Made by a program: the position numbers and the translations under genes
Notes under the pieces: model-generated
Databases searched by the model: none
Told to the model about the DNA's origin: nothing
The model's input: the letters and a program-made list of their open reading frames with translations, nothing else
In this document: piece by piece, positions 37,901-48,553 of the stretch
How positions within the stretch are numbered: position 1 is the first letter of the stretch
Layout: the number at the start of each line of letters is the position of its first letter
From: Paulownia fortunei
Taxonomy: Eukaryota > Streptophyta > Magnoliopsida > Lamiales > Paulowniaceae
Assembly (NCBI GenBank): GCA_019321725.1
Contig: CM033123.1
Coordinates: forward strand, 752,960 to 816,959
Length of the DNA: 64,000 nt
Reading direction: 5' to 3'

Positions 37901-38709
37901 TGAAGATTTGAGTATGCTTAAGGCCTGCCAGAGTTTCTTTTATCGGTAAGATCACTGACACTCTGACAGCGACCTATTGGATTTTTCTAAGCCTCCATTT
38001 TCTCTGTGTTTTTACCTGTCCTTGTATGGTTGGAAAACATAATCCTATTATAATATTATTATACTGATTCATGAACTTTGTTTATGCTACTATGTGTTTC
38101 ATCCATTCTGTTTGTTTAACTCATTATTTGAATTGCTTTTTTTCACTTAGTCATTGTTTGGATGCATAGGAAAATGTAGAGGATGTTAAGATCAACCCTT
38201 TTGGTCTTTAAAAGTTTATCAAAGTGTTGGAAATTTTGTGTTGCTGATGCTCTTACATTAAGCCAATGGAGTAGTTGATTTCATTATTCTTTTTTGTGTC
38301 TCAGTATGCTGAGCAACCTGATAGGGAATTTGATGGTTTTGTCGTGATTTCTGTTGGATTTTGCATTAGATTGTGATGTCAAGGAAAGGCTGAGAGAATT
38401 TAATATATGATTAATGCGGATGACACTCCTAAGTTTCAGATTATGGCAGGCCGGATTGAAAATATCGTATACGACATCTAAACTAGAGTCTTTGCACAAT
38501 AGAATGTGTCAGCTCGTTGTTAATGATGTTTGAATACAGTCACTGTCGACAAGAAGAGTTAGAGAAATTTTGTTGAATAAATTGCATTATTGGGAGTACT
38601 AAAGATGCTACTTATAGGATTATAAGATAACACATATTCTTGAACTGACACATAGAAGAACATTTGAGGGGGTCGAATACAAAGAAAATTTGGGATAGAC
38701 ATTATTAAG
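34968..38709. other. Gene-poor AT-rich region before the GRAS array
   Basis: More than 3.5 kb of AT-rich sequence has no supported gene. The last kilobase probably holds the promoter and 5' leader of the first GRAS gene. A 105-codon minus-strand frame at 37644-37961 resembles no family I know and is not called. Confidence 0.5.
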
Positions 38710-40470
38710 ATGTTGAGCAATATTTTCCAAACTGAGCAATTTTGTAGCTCTGGGGCTTCAGATGAGTACAGCTTAGAGAATTTAGCAAAGCAAAGTGGCT
38801 TCTGTGGAGGTGAAGAATGGGGAGAGTCAGATATGGACATGGAGTCGTTTGGTTGTGGCTTAAGGTTCTTTGGAGATAATACAGCCCAGCCAGGATTTGC
38901 CATGTCCAAGTATCAAATCAACCAACAACTGCAACAGTTTGCAGAATTTGGGAGTGCAAATCATTTGTATCCTGATGCGACACCACAAACTTTATCATCT
39001 GGTGATGGGTTTAGGAAGATTGCTTGTATGGACTCCCAAAAATCAGAGCTGATTGAACCCAAGAAGAAGGGACCTGATCTATTTCCTTCAGGATCATTTG
39101 AGATTCTGAAGAAGTATGGAAGCAGGTGCAGAAGATTAAATGGCGAAAATATGAATTTCCCAAGCTATGAGACAGAACGCAAAGTGAGTAGTGGCCTGTC
39201 AATTGAAACAATCATTCAGTTGGCTGCTGAAAAGTTCATCCAATCCACTTCCCTAATGAGCAATGAACTCTCTGTGCTTAGCCATGCATATCCAAGTTCA
39301 ATTTTGTGCCACTCTGAAGAAGACTATGAAGGAGTTCAACTTGTCCAGAATCTTCTTTCCTGTGCTGAGAAAGTAGATGAGAAGCAGTATGAGCGTGCTC
39401 GCAACCTCTTGCTTGAATGTGATAGAATGAGTTGCCCTGGAGGTACTCCTGTTCAGAGGTTGGTGTTCTATTTCACTGAAGCCCTATATGAGAAGATTGA
39501 TAGAGAAACTGGAAGAATTACACCAAATGGTTTGGGGAAGAAGGTTGAGGATCCTCTAGAGGCCTTGAAGAGCCCAGACACAACCCTGATCGCGTTTCAC
39601 AAAGAGCTACCTCTCTCTCAGATCACCAAATTTGCGGGGATTCAAGCTGTAGTAGATAACATAGCCAAGGCAAGCAAGGTCCACTTCATTGATTTCGAGA
39701 TCAGGAAAGGAATACAATGCACAATTTTGATGCAAGCTCTTGCAGCTAGATGTGAACATCCTATAGAGCATCTTAAGATCACTGCTGTGGGGACAACATC
39801 AAAAGCAAGTATAGAGGAGACAGGTAGGCAACTTATGAGCTTTGCTCAGTCCTTGGGCTTGCAGGTTTCTTTTAATGTAGTCATGGTAGAAGACTTCTTG
39901 GATCTCAACAAAAACCTCTTTGAGCTAGATGCTGATGAAGTTATAGCTGTCTACGCTGCATACACTTTAATGAACATGATTGGACGGCCAGATCAGCTGG
40001 AACATTTAATGAGAGTGATCAGAACTACAAATTTTTGTGTGATGGTTGTTACTGAAGTCGAGGCAAATTGTAATTCTCCAATTTTTGTGGACAGATTTGT
40101 GGAAGCTCTCTTTTTCTATGGTGCTTGTTTTGAGTCCATGGCAGATTGTATGAAGAATGATGAGAAGCACAGGAGCCTTGCTGAAGCAACATGCTTCAGT
40201 TCATCAATAAGGAATATTGTTGCTACTGAGGGAGAGGAGAGGAAGATTCGGCATGTCAGCATTAGTGTCTGGAGGGATTTCTTTACGCATTTTGGGTTTG
40301 AGGAGACAGAACTGAGTATGTCTTCCATGTATCAAGCAAATCTTGTGCTTCACAACTTCACCTCTGGAAATTCCTACACCTTTGATATTGATGGTAAAAG
40401 CTTACTTATTGGTTGGAAGGGAACACCAGTAAGTTCACTTTCTGTATGGAAGTTCCAATGTCCTAAGTAA
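38710..40470 (+). CDS. GRAS transcription regulator, array copy A (intact)
   Basis: A single-exon gene of 586 residues, full length for this type. A variable acidic N-terminal half carries two short motifs shared across the array: FPSGSFEILKKYGSRCRRLN (125-144) and SIETIIQLAAEKFIQS (164-179). The GRAS domain spans about 207-583. It has a leucine-rich region I with LVQNLLSCAEKV (211-222), the VHIID motif as VHFID (324-328), a PFYRE-like region (FELDADEVIAVYAAYTL), and a SAW region with W521-x7-G529 and W569-x10-W580 ending SLSVWKF. GRAS proteins are nuclear regulators that usually act with other transcription factors. No DELLA or VHYNP motif is present, although relatives are often auto-named DELLA RGL1-like. 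It is the first intact member of a tandem array on the same strand. Confidence 0.93.
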   Translation: MLSNIFQTEQFCSSGASDEYSLENLAKQSGFCGGEEWGESDMDMESFGCGLRFFGDNTAQPGFAMSKYQINQQLQQFAEFGSANHLYPDATPQTLSSGDGFRKIACMDSQKSELIEPKKKGPDLFPSGSFEILKKYGSRCRRLNGENMNFPSYETERKVSSGLSIETIIQLAAEKFIQSTSLMSNELSVLSHAYPSSILCHSEEDYEGVQLVQNLLSCAEKVDEKQYERARNLLLECDRMSCPGGTPVQRLVFYFTEALYEKIDRETGRITPNGLGKKVEDPLEALKSPDTTLIAFHKELPLSQITKFAGIQAVVDNIAKASKVHFIDFEIRKGIQCTILMQALAARCEHPIEHLKITAVGTTSKASIEETGRQLMSFAQSLGLQVSFNVVMVEDFLDLNKNLFELDADEVIAVYAAYTLMNMIGRPDQLEHLMRVIRTTNFCVMVVTEVEANCNSPIFVDRFVEALFFYGACFESMADCMKNDEKHRSLAEATCFSSSIRNIVATEGEERKIRHVSISVWRDFFTHFGFEETELSMSSMYQANLVLHNFTSGNSYTFDIDGKSLLIGWKGTPVSSLSVWKFQCPK

Positions 40471-41239
40471 TCTCATGCAGTTTCTTGTAGTTCCATTCTT
40501 CTTCAGTGTGATGGAAGAACTTTGGGAGCAGCCTGTATATTCTGTTTGTTTTTCAGTAAATGTAAATTTCTTTTCAAAATATGCTGTGGAAAATTGGTCT
40601 AGCTATACCGTGACTACAGCTCTGTTGCTGCTCTGCAGGAATTGGTCTAGAATTTATAGTTGATTTTCTGACACAGTGTAGTGTGAGGTGGTTAATTTCT
40701 ACCACAACCATTATTTGTTTTTCATTCTTTTTGGTCATCTCGATTTTACTGATGATTTGGGATGATTTACTCACCCCATAAATCTTAATATTCTCTGGTA
40801 AACTGTTGTTCTTGATTAATGAGAACAATATGTGTTTTCTGGTCTGACCCTTGTGTAGAAAACTGCTGTCTCAGAAAAAAATAAAAATAAAAATAAAAAT
40901 AAATGGCAGACCTGTCTGCTTAAATTGGACTTGGTTCATTCCGGATAGGTTAGATCCATGTCTGCTTAATCTGGATTTAGTTCGTTTCAGACAAGAGATA
41001 GGACTACATGAGGGGTCATGAATTTTCAAGATTATCTTTATGGAAGCTCAAATTTGATGAAGATTGAACTTGTTGACTGCTCTAGTCCTATCATTATGTA
41101 CGTGAAATTTTCAGTTGTCATATAATTTTATTGAAGTTGCTAAGAAGTTTTTCAGGCAGAATCACACTCATGCAAAGTAATCCAAAATAAATTTTCAAGT
41201 TTTCATTTAGTTTTTGATTTGAAACACCGGGACATACTG
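40471..41239. other. 3' flank of GRAS copy A
   Basis: It contains a short (AAAAT)n run near 40877-40903, then a two-copy imperfect repeat of about 50 bases at 40910-41000 built on GTCTGCTTAA and TTGGTTCATT/TTAGTTCGTT. No gene was seen. Confidence 0.5.
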
Positions 41240-42420
41240 ATGATTGTATCCAAAACGATTCAGCATTCTGATTGTACTCTTTTTTTGTCTCTGTCTTCAT
41301 CTCTTTAGTTCTATTTTCTGTCTGTATGTGTAAACATAACAATCAGCATACCTGCATAGTGTCATATTGCTTAATTTATATTTTCTATATCAGTTTCTTA
41401 TTTATATCAGTTCATGATTCTTGTATTGCTAGGTTCATTTTGTCATTGCTGTAATCACAGAACATGTTGAATAAATAAAGAAAAATATGAATCTTTCTTC
41501 TTTTCCAACATAAAAAATCACAAGAGTTTATGTTAGTTAATGACTTAAAAATTCTGATAAATCCAAACTACAAGATACAAAGTTGGATTAAATTTCCTAG
41601 TCGTCAAATCAGCTAAGCAACCAGAGAAGAAATTGATGGAAAATTGTTAGGACAGTTTTAATTTAATGTTATGTGTCAGCATGATAGCAATCCTTTAGTG
41701 ACAAATTGATTAGAATTTTTTTGGATCATTATCAAATTATTAAAATTAATTAGGAGGCTCTCTTAGATATCTGATCCTGACAGGCTTAATTGGAAATATA
41801 TAATTTGTTGACATCAAAACTAAAATCCTTACATTATGGATTAGTCAATCCATTACCAATGTGAGAAGATTGTGACCATCAAAAAACAATTTGTCTGAAT
41901 GATATTGCAAGCTGTTGTCATGTTACAGATAATCAGATAATTATTGATAGAACTTGTAGCAATGCAGTAGAAATTGTAGGAGAAGTCACTTAACACCTGC
42001 ATTAGTTCAAAAAGTTTGAGAGTTAAGTGAAAAGTTCTCTAAGCAATTCTATAGCACTGGATTTTCAAACGAGTATAGTATAGTATGTTATGGAGTATCA
42101 GAATGTAGACGTTAAGAGTTTTTCCGAAGAAAGTAGCTCCCATGGAGTTGAAGGATTGGCAGGCTCGGATTTGGTTCTCTAGAATAGAGTTCTTTCAGGC
42201 ACAGGACTATAAAGATGGGAGATTACTTAGGATATTTTTCAGTTTGTTTTCATCACAGCTCACTTGTATCATATTTCTTAAAGGTAATCCGAAAGGGAAA
42301 AATAGCATATGCTGCAGACAAGAATTTGTTTCTGGCAAGATGCAATTGAGTGAGCATGTACTTATAAGTAGGGATGTAAAACTATATCATCCATCCCAAT
42401 AAATTTATCTACTGAAGAAA
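41240..42420 (+). pseudogene. GRAS promoter plus N-terminal stub 1
   Basis: From 41240 to about 42010 the sequence resembles the upstream regions of GRAS copies B and C (shared blocks such as CATACCTGC(A/C)TAGTGT, and GGTTCATTTTG in comparable order). It then enters a decayed N-terminal coding part at about 42020-42240: AGCTCCCATGGAGTTGAAGG corresponds to the SSEKVNFFGVEG segment of copy B, and TTCTTTCAGGCACAGGA to its GFFHAQD segment. The frame is broken and no GRAS domain follows. The region from about 41740 is also closely matched by stub 2. It is a truncated copy that kept its promoter. Confidence 0.7.
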
Positions 42421-43404
42421 CACAAAATAAATTGCTATGTTTGTCTGTATCAAGCCCAAGACTACCTTCATGTCATCAAAATCCAATAAGCTTGAGCCGA
42501 AAATTTGAAACCTTGGTGAAGCAACAAAACATGGTTCCCCCAAAATTTCATGCAGATGAATCTTGTAAAAAGGAGTGAATTAATTGACCAGCAGCAGAGT
42601 AGGTGCAGCAGGAGCTATATACATAAAAAATGTGGCTTAGTTACTACCCTAGTTGAAAATTTGTGCGACGAACTTAAGAATCACTTTGGTTACATCACTC
42701 ACTCATTCTGACTGCATTGGTTTTGTCTCTGTCTTTGTCTTCATCTTCTTTGTTTTTGTTACCTGTCTTTGGAAACTTTACTATCATAAAACCTGCCTAG
42801 TGTAACTAATATCTTTTATGTGTCTCAGTTAAATTACTCGATCCTTTCTGTATTACTGGGCTCATTTTGCATTGTTAGAATCATAGGATAATGTGGAATA
42901 TAAGAAAAGATAGCCATCTGCTATCTCTTTTAGCATCATAAAACCCACAATTTCATGCTAGTGAATGACTTAAGTTACAGGGGTAGTAAGTTTCACTTAG
43001 TCAGATCCTAACTAATACAAACTACAACAAACTAATATTGAATTTTGTATCCTTTAATCAGCTAAAAAACCAGAGACAGAAAAGGTGTCTTTCATGTTTG
43101 GTTGTACTATTTCAATTTGATGCTATGTATCAGCTTGATTACGTCCTTTAGTGAAAGTCATTTGGATGATTGTTTTGATAATTAAAGAAAAGACCAGCAA
43201 GTCTTAAATCTTAGACCAATAAGAACATGATGGAATCAACCAACTCATCACCAATGAGGGAACAATGTTTGCAATCAACAAGGAATTTACCGGAAAATTA
43301 TTGAAGCTTTTGTCATGTCAAGGATGTTATTGGATTTGTAGAAATGCATAGAGTGGGTATTAGAAGTCACTTAACTATTGCAGTAGTTCCAAGTTTTTGA
43401 GCCA

Positions 43405-45176
43405 ATGGGCGAAATGTTTCATACTGAGCAATTTGATTTCACCGAAGTTTCTAATGGCTCTAGTGAGTCAAAGAGTGCTCAGCAAGTGGAAAATAAGAAT
43501 TCATCCGAAAAAGTGAATTTTTTTGGAGTTGAAGGACGGGTACCCTCAGAGATAGAATTATTTGGTTCTGGCATAGGCTTCTTTCATGCTCAGGATAACA
43601 CGGATGAGCTAGGACTTGCTATGTCTCAACATCAAATTTACCAACAACAACATTTGAAAGAGTTTGGCAACTTTGATGATTTGTATCTTGATGTTGTCTC
43701 TCCTCCTTTTCAATCATGTGAAGATGAGATAAGGAAGATTATTGGTATTGAGTCCCAGAATACAGAGCCGACTGAACCTATGAAGAGACAATCTTATGTG
43801 TTCCTTTCTGCATCTTTTGAGGTTCTGAGGAAATACAGAAGCAGGAGCCAAAATTAGATGGCAAAATATCAAGCACAGAGATACAAGCCACTGATGCTAC
43901 AGGTCCAATGGTGTCGACTGAAATAATTATTAAGTTGGCTGCAGAAAAGTTCATCCAGTCCATGTCCCGGAGCAGCAATGAACTCTCCATGCTCAATCAT
44001 CCGTATCCAAGTTCAATACTAGCCCACTCTGAAGAGGACTCTGAAGAAGTTCAACTAGTCCAGAATCTTCTATCTTGTGCAGAGAAAGTAGCTGAGAAGC
44101 AGTATGAGCGCGCAATCAAGTTCTTGAAGGAGTGTGACAAAATGAGTTCCCGTACTGGAACTCCTATTCAGAGTCTGGTTTTCTATTTCTCTGAAGCACT
44201 TTCTGAGAAGATTGCTAGGGAAACTGGAAGAATTACACCAAAGGATTTGGAGAAGAAGGCTGTAGATCCCCTAGAGCGAGTGAAGTTCCCAAGTACAACT
44301 CTGATTGCATTTCACAAAGAGTATCCTGTCTCTCAGATTACCAAGCTTGTAGCAATTCAAGCCATTGTAGATCATCTGGAAGAGGCAAGAAAGCTCCACG
44401 TGATTGACCTTGAGATTGGCAGTGGAGTACAATGGATAATCTTGATGCAAGCTCTTGCAGCTCAAAGTGAACATCCTATTCAGCATCTCAAGATCACTGC
44501 CATGGGAACCAAATCAAAGTTGATACTGGAGGATACAGGTAGGCAATTGGCAAGCTTTGCTCAGTCATTGCACTTGACATTTACTTTTAAGATCATCCTG
44601 GTGGAGGATATTTTAGACCTCAATCAAGATCTCTTTGAGCTGGATGCTGATGAAGCTCTCGCTGTCTATGAGTCGTTCAGTCTTATGCGTATGATTGGAA
44701 GAGTTGATCGGCTTGACCTTTTGATGAGAGTGATCAGAAACATCAGTCCATGTGTGATGGTTGTCAGTGAAGTGGAGGCAAATTGTAATTCTCCAACTTT
44801 CGTAGGGCGCTTTATTGAGAGTCTGTTTTTCTTTGGTGTATTTTTTGATTCATTGGCAGATTGTTTGAAAAATGATGAGACAAGTAGAAGGGATACTGAA
44901 TCAACATGGTTCAGATCAACCATAAGAAATGTTTTGGCTGCCAAAGGAGACGAAAGGAAGATTAGACATGTGAATATAAATGTGTGGAGGGCATATTTTG
45001 CTCGTTTTGGATTAGTGGAGATAGAACTGAGCATGTCATCTCTGGATCAAGCAAATCTGGTGCTTCAGAGTTTCTCTTATGGGAACTCCTTCACATTATA
45101 CAGGGATGGTAAAAGCTTTACTATTGGTTGGAAGGGAACGCCACTTAGTTCGGTTTCTGCATGGAAGTTTCAATAA
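43405..45176 (+). pseudogene. GRAS array copy B, single-base frameshift
   Basis: This is a near-complete gene like copy C, split into two frames. The first runs 43405-43857 (150 residues from MGEMFHTEQF) and stops after YRSRSQN. The second, with its first ATG at 43908, gives 422 residues to the usual SAW end (SSVSAWKFQ). Comparison with copy C shows one missing base near 43848-43851 (AGGAGCCAAAATTAG against AGGTGCCTAAAATTAG). The rest of the reading frame continues without stops and all GRAS motifs are present: LVQNLLSCAEKVAEKQYERA, LHVIDLEIGSGVQW and the SAW tryptophans. It may be a young pseudogene, a gene making a GRAS-domain-only protein from 43908, or an assembly error. The clean second frame argues that the break is recent. 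Confidence 0.8.
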
Positions 45177-45589
45177 GATTGAGATTTCATCTCATGCTGT
45201 TTCATCGATCATTTACACACTTCTGTTAAGTATTTCTCTGTACTGGTCCTTTACTTGGGCTTCTATAAGCTAGTTTCGAATGTCCTGTTACATTTCTTTA
45301 AAGAACTCAAATGGCTATTTGTATTATCTGTTCTGTGTTCATTTCTTTCGAACAAGTATAAAGTAAAAGCTTGTAGTATCGTATATGTGACACATTGTGA
45401 TACACCTTATTGTCCAACTCCAATTTATTTATGAATGAGCAATTCATTTAGAAATTCGTAGGATACTCCCAGAAAGAAAGTGCTGTTCCATATCCAAGAA
45501 ACAAGTAAGACAAAAGAGGTTAATTTGCCTGACAGTAGGGTTTCTGCGTCTATCCTAAAGTCTTAATTAAGTAATATTGAAGGCTCTCT

Positions 45590-46270
45590 TAGATCTCTTA
45601 TACTAGCCGGCTTAACTGAAAATATGTAATACGGTGACTTCAAAATTAATGTCCTTACAATATGGATTAGTCAATTTTTTACCAATGTGAAAAGATTGTC
45701 GCCATCAGAAAACAGTTTGTCCGGAAAATATTGCAAGCTGTTGTCATGTTATGGATAATCAGATAACTATTAATAGACATGTGGCAATGCAGTAGAAATT
45801 GTTGGGAAGTCACTTAACACTTGCATTAGTTCCAAAAGTTTGAGATGTTAAGTGAAATGTTCTTTAAGCAATTTTGTTGCAGTTGATTTTGAAAATGAGT
45901 ACGGTATGTTAATGAGTTTTCAGAATGTGGATGGTAAGAATTCATTGGGAAAAAGTAGCTCCCATGGAGTCGAAGGATTGGCAGGCTCGGACAATGACTC
46001 GTTTGGTTCTCTAGCATAGAGTTTTTACAGGCACAAGACCAGAAAGACGGTAGATTACTTGTGATATATTTTCGATCACAATTCAGTTGTACCATATTTC
46101 TCAAAGGTAATAAAATGGGGAAAAATAGCATGCGTTGCAAACAAGAATTTGTTTCTGGATAAGAGACAATTGAGTGAGCATGTACTCATAAGTAGGGATG
46201 TAAAACTATGTCATGGATGCCACGAAATTTATCTACTTAAGAAGCACAAAGCAAACTGCTATGTTTGTCT
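45590..46270 (+). pseudogene. GRAS promoter plus N-terminal stub 2
   Basis: It is closely similar to 41740-42420: TGGATTAGTCAAT, TGCAAGCTGTTGTCATGTTA, GCAATGCAGTAGAAATTGT and AGTAGCTCCCATGGAGT occur in the same order. The decayed coding part begins at about 45847 (ATGTTAAGTGAAATGTTC, like MLSEMF) and includes GAAGGATTGGCAGGCTCGGA. It then loses similarity to GRAS genes. No GRAS domain follows. It precedes copy C as stub 1 precedes copy B, so stub and gene were duplicated together. Confidence 0.75.
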
Positions 46271-46780
46271 GTATCAACTTCCCTAGGTGAAATTTTATGG
46301 GACTTCTTCTTAGGAACTTCAAGGATCACTTTGGTTACATCAGTCACTTGTTCTGACAGCATTGTTTTTATCTGTCTTTATTTTTGTTGCCTGTCTTCAT
46401 TTGGAGATATAACTATCATAATACCTGCCTAGTGTAATATCTTCCATATCTCAGAGTTAAATTACTGATCATTGTGTTACTGGGTTCATTTTGCATTGTC
46501 ATAATCATAGGATGATGTGGAATATAAGACAAGATGGCCATCTGTTATCCTTTTTAGGAACATAAACCCCAAAATTTCATGCTAGTGAATTACTTAAGTT
46601 ACTGGGGTAGTTAGTTAGTGGGAAAATTGTTCCCATCAACAAGGAATTTGTCGGAATACATTGAAGCTTTTGTCATGTTATGGATAATAAAATAAGTAAT
46701 ACTTATTGGATCTGTGAAAATGCATAGAGTGCGTATTGGGAGTCACTTAACTAATACAGTAATTCAAAATTTTTGAGCCG

Positions 46781-48553
46781 ATGAGCGAAATGTTTCATCA
46801 TGCTGAGCGATTTGATCTCACCAGAGTTTCTAATGACTCTAGTGAGTCAAAGAGTATTCAGCAAGTGGAAAGCAAGAATTCATCAGAAAAAGTTGATTTT
46901 TATGGAGTTGAAGGACGGGTGGCCTCAGACATTGAATCAACTGGTTCTGGCATAGGCTTCTTTTATGCACAGGATAATGAAGATCAGCTAGGGCTTACCA
47001 TGTCTCAACATCAAATTTACCAACAACGACAACATTTTAAAGAGTTCGGAAACTTGGATGATTTGTATCTTGATGTTGTCTCTCCTCCTTTTCAATCATG
47101 TGAAGATGAGATCAGGAAGATCACTGTTATTGAGTCCCAGAACACAGAGCTGATTGAACCTAAGAAGAGACAATCATATGCGTTTCCTTCCGCATCTTTT
47201 GACGTTTTGAGGAAATACAAAAGCAGGTGCCTAAAATTAGATGGAAAAATATCAAGCACAGGCTACGAAATACAAGCTATGCACGCTAGAGATCCAGCGT
47301 TGTCAACTGAAATAATCATTAAATTGGCTGCAGAAAAGTTCATCCAGTCCATGTCCCAGAGAAGCAATGAAATCTCCGTGCTCAATCATCCGTATCCAAG
47401 TTCAATATTAGGGGACTCTGAAGGAGTTCAACTAGTCCAGAATCTTCTATCTTGTGCAGAGAAGGTAGCTGAGAAGCAGTATGAGCGTGCAATCAAATTC
47501 TTGAAGGAGTGTGATGAAATGAGTTCCCGCACTGGAACTCCTATTCAGAGACTGGTTTTCTATTTCTCTGAAGCACTTTTTGAGAAGATTGCTAAGGAAA
47601 CTGGAAGAATTACACCAAAGGATTTGGAGAAGAAGCCTGTAGATCCTCTAGAGCCAGTGAAGAGCCCAAATACGATCCTGATTGCATTTCAGAAAGAGTA
47701 TTTTCTCTCTCAGATCACCAAACTTGTAGGAATTCAAGCCATTGTAGATCATCTGGGAGAGGCACGAAAGGTCCACATGATTGACCTTGAGATTAGGAGT
47801 GGAGTACAATGGATAATATTGATGCAAGCTCTTGCAGCTAAAAGTGAAAATCCTATTCAGCATCTTAAGATCACTGCCATGGAAACCAAATCAAAGTCGA
47901 TACTGGAGGATACACGTAGGGAATTGGCAAACTTTGCTCAGTCATTGAACTTGAAATTTACTTTTAAAATAATCCTGGTGGAGGATATTTTAGATCTGAA
48001 TCAAGATCTCTTTGAGCTGGATGCTGATGAAGCTGTCGCTGTCTATGCGGCCTACACTCTTATGAGTATGATTGGAAGGGTTGATCGGCTTGACCACTTG
48101 ATGAGAGTGATCAGAAATATCAGTCCTTGTGTTATGATTTTGACTGAACTGGAAGCAAATTGTAATTCTCCGACTTTTATAGGGCGCTTTGTTGAAAGTC
48201 TTTTTTTCTTTGGTGCATTTTTTGATTCCTTGGCAGATTGTTTCAAGAATGACGAGAAAAATAGAAGGGATGCTGAATCAACATGGTTCAGATTGTCCAT
48301 AAGAAATGTTTTGGTTGCTGAAGGAGAGGAAAGGAAGATTAGACATGTGAATATAAACGTATGGAGGGCATTTTTTGCTCGTTTTGGGTTAGTGGAGATA
48401 GAACTGAGCATGTCATCTCTGGATCAAGCAAATCTGGTGCTTCACAGTTTCTCCTGTGGGAGCTCCTGCACATTATATAGGGATGGTAAATGTTTAACTA
48501 TTGGTTGGAAGGGAACGCCACTTACTTCGCTTTCCGCATGGAAGTTTCGATGA
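46781..48553 (+). CDS. GRAS transcription regulator, array copy C (intact)
   Basis: A single exon of 590 residues, nearly the same protein as frameshifted copy B. The N-terminal half has DDLYLDVVSPPFQSCEDEIR and FPSASFDVLRKYKSRCLKL, motifs shared with copies B and F. The GRAS domain contains LVQNLLSCAEKVAEKQYERA, the VHIID motif as VHMIDLEIRSGVQW, FELDADEAVAVYAAYTLM, and a C-terminus with WRAFFARFG and WKGTPLTSLSAWKF. No DELLA domain. The nearby upstream region is similar to that of copy B, so regulation was probably shared after duplication. The start ATG aligns with that of copy B. Its 3' UTR is the best match to the relic at 34250-34550. Confidence 0.93.
   Translation: MSEMFHHAERFDLTRVSNDSSESKSIQQVESKNSSEKVDFYGVEGRVASDIESTGSGIGFFYAQDNEDQLGLTMSQHQIYQQRQHFKEFGNLDDLYLDVVSPPFQSCEDEIRKITVIESQNTELIEPKKRQSYAFPSASFDVLRKYKSRCLKLDGKISSTGYEIQAMHARDPALSTEIIIKLAAEKFIQSMSQRSNEISVLNHPYPSSILGDSEGVQLVQNLLSCAEKVAEKQYERAIKFLKECDEMSSRTGTPIQRLVFYFSEALFEKIAKETGRITPKDLEKKPVDPLEPVKSPNTILIAFQKEYFLSQITKLVGIQAIVDHLGEARKVHMIDLEIRSGVQWIILMQALAAKSENPIQHLKITAMETKSKSILEDTRRELANFAQSLNLKFTFKIILVEDILDLNQDLFELDADEAVAVYAAYTLMSMIGRVDRLDHLMRVIRNISPCVMILTELEANCNSPTFIGRFVESLFFFGAFFDSLADCFKNDEKNRRDAESTWFRLSIRNVLVAEGEERKIRHVNINVWRAFFARFGLVEIELSMSSLDQANLVLHSFSCGSSCTLYRDGKCLTIGWKGTPLTSLSAWKFR

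Noticed and set aside
37644..37961. Minus-strand 105-codon frame upstream of GRAS copy A
   Set aside because: No recognisable family, no splice or promoter support, and AT-rich context. Probably chance.
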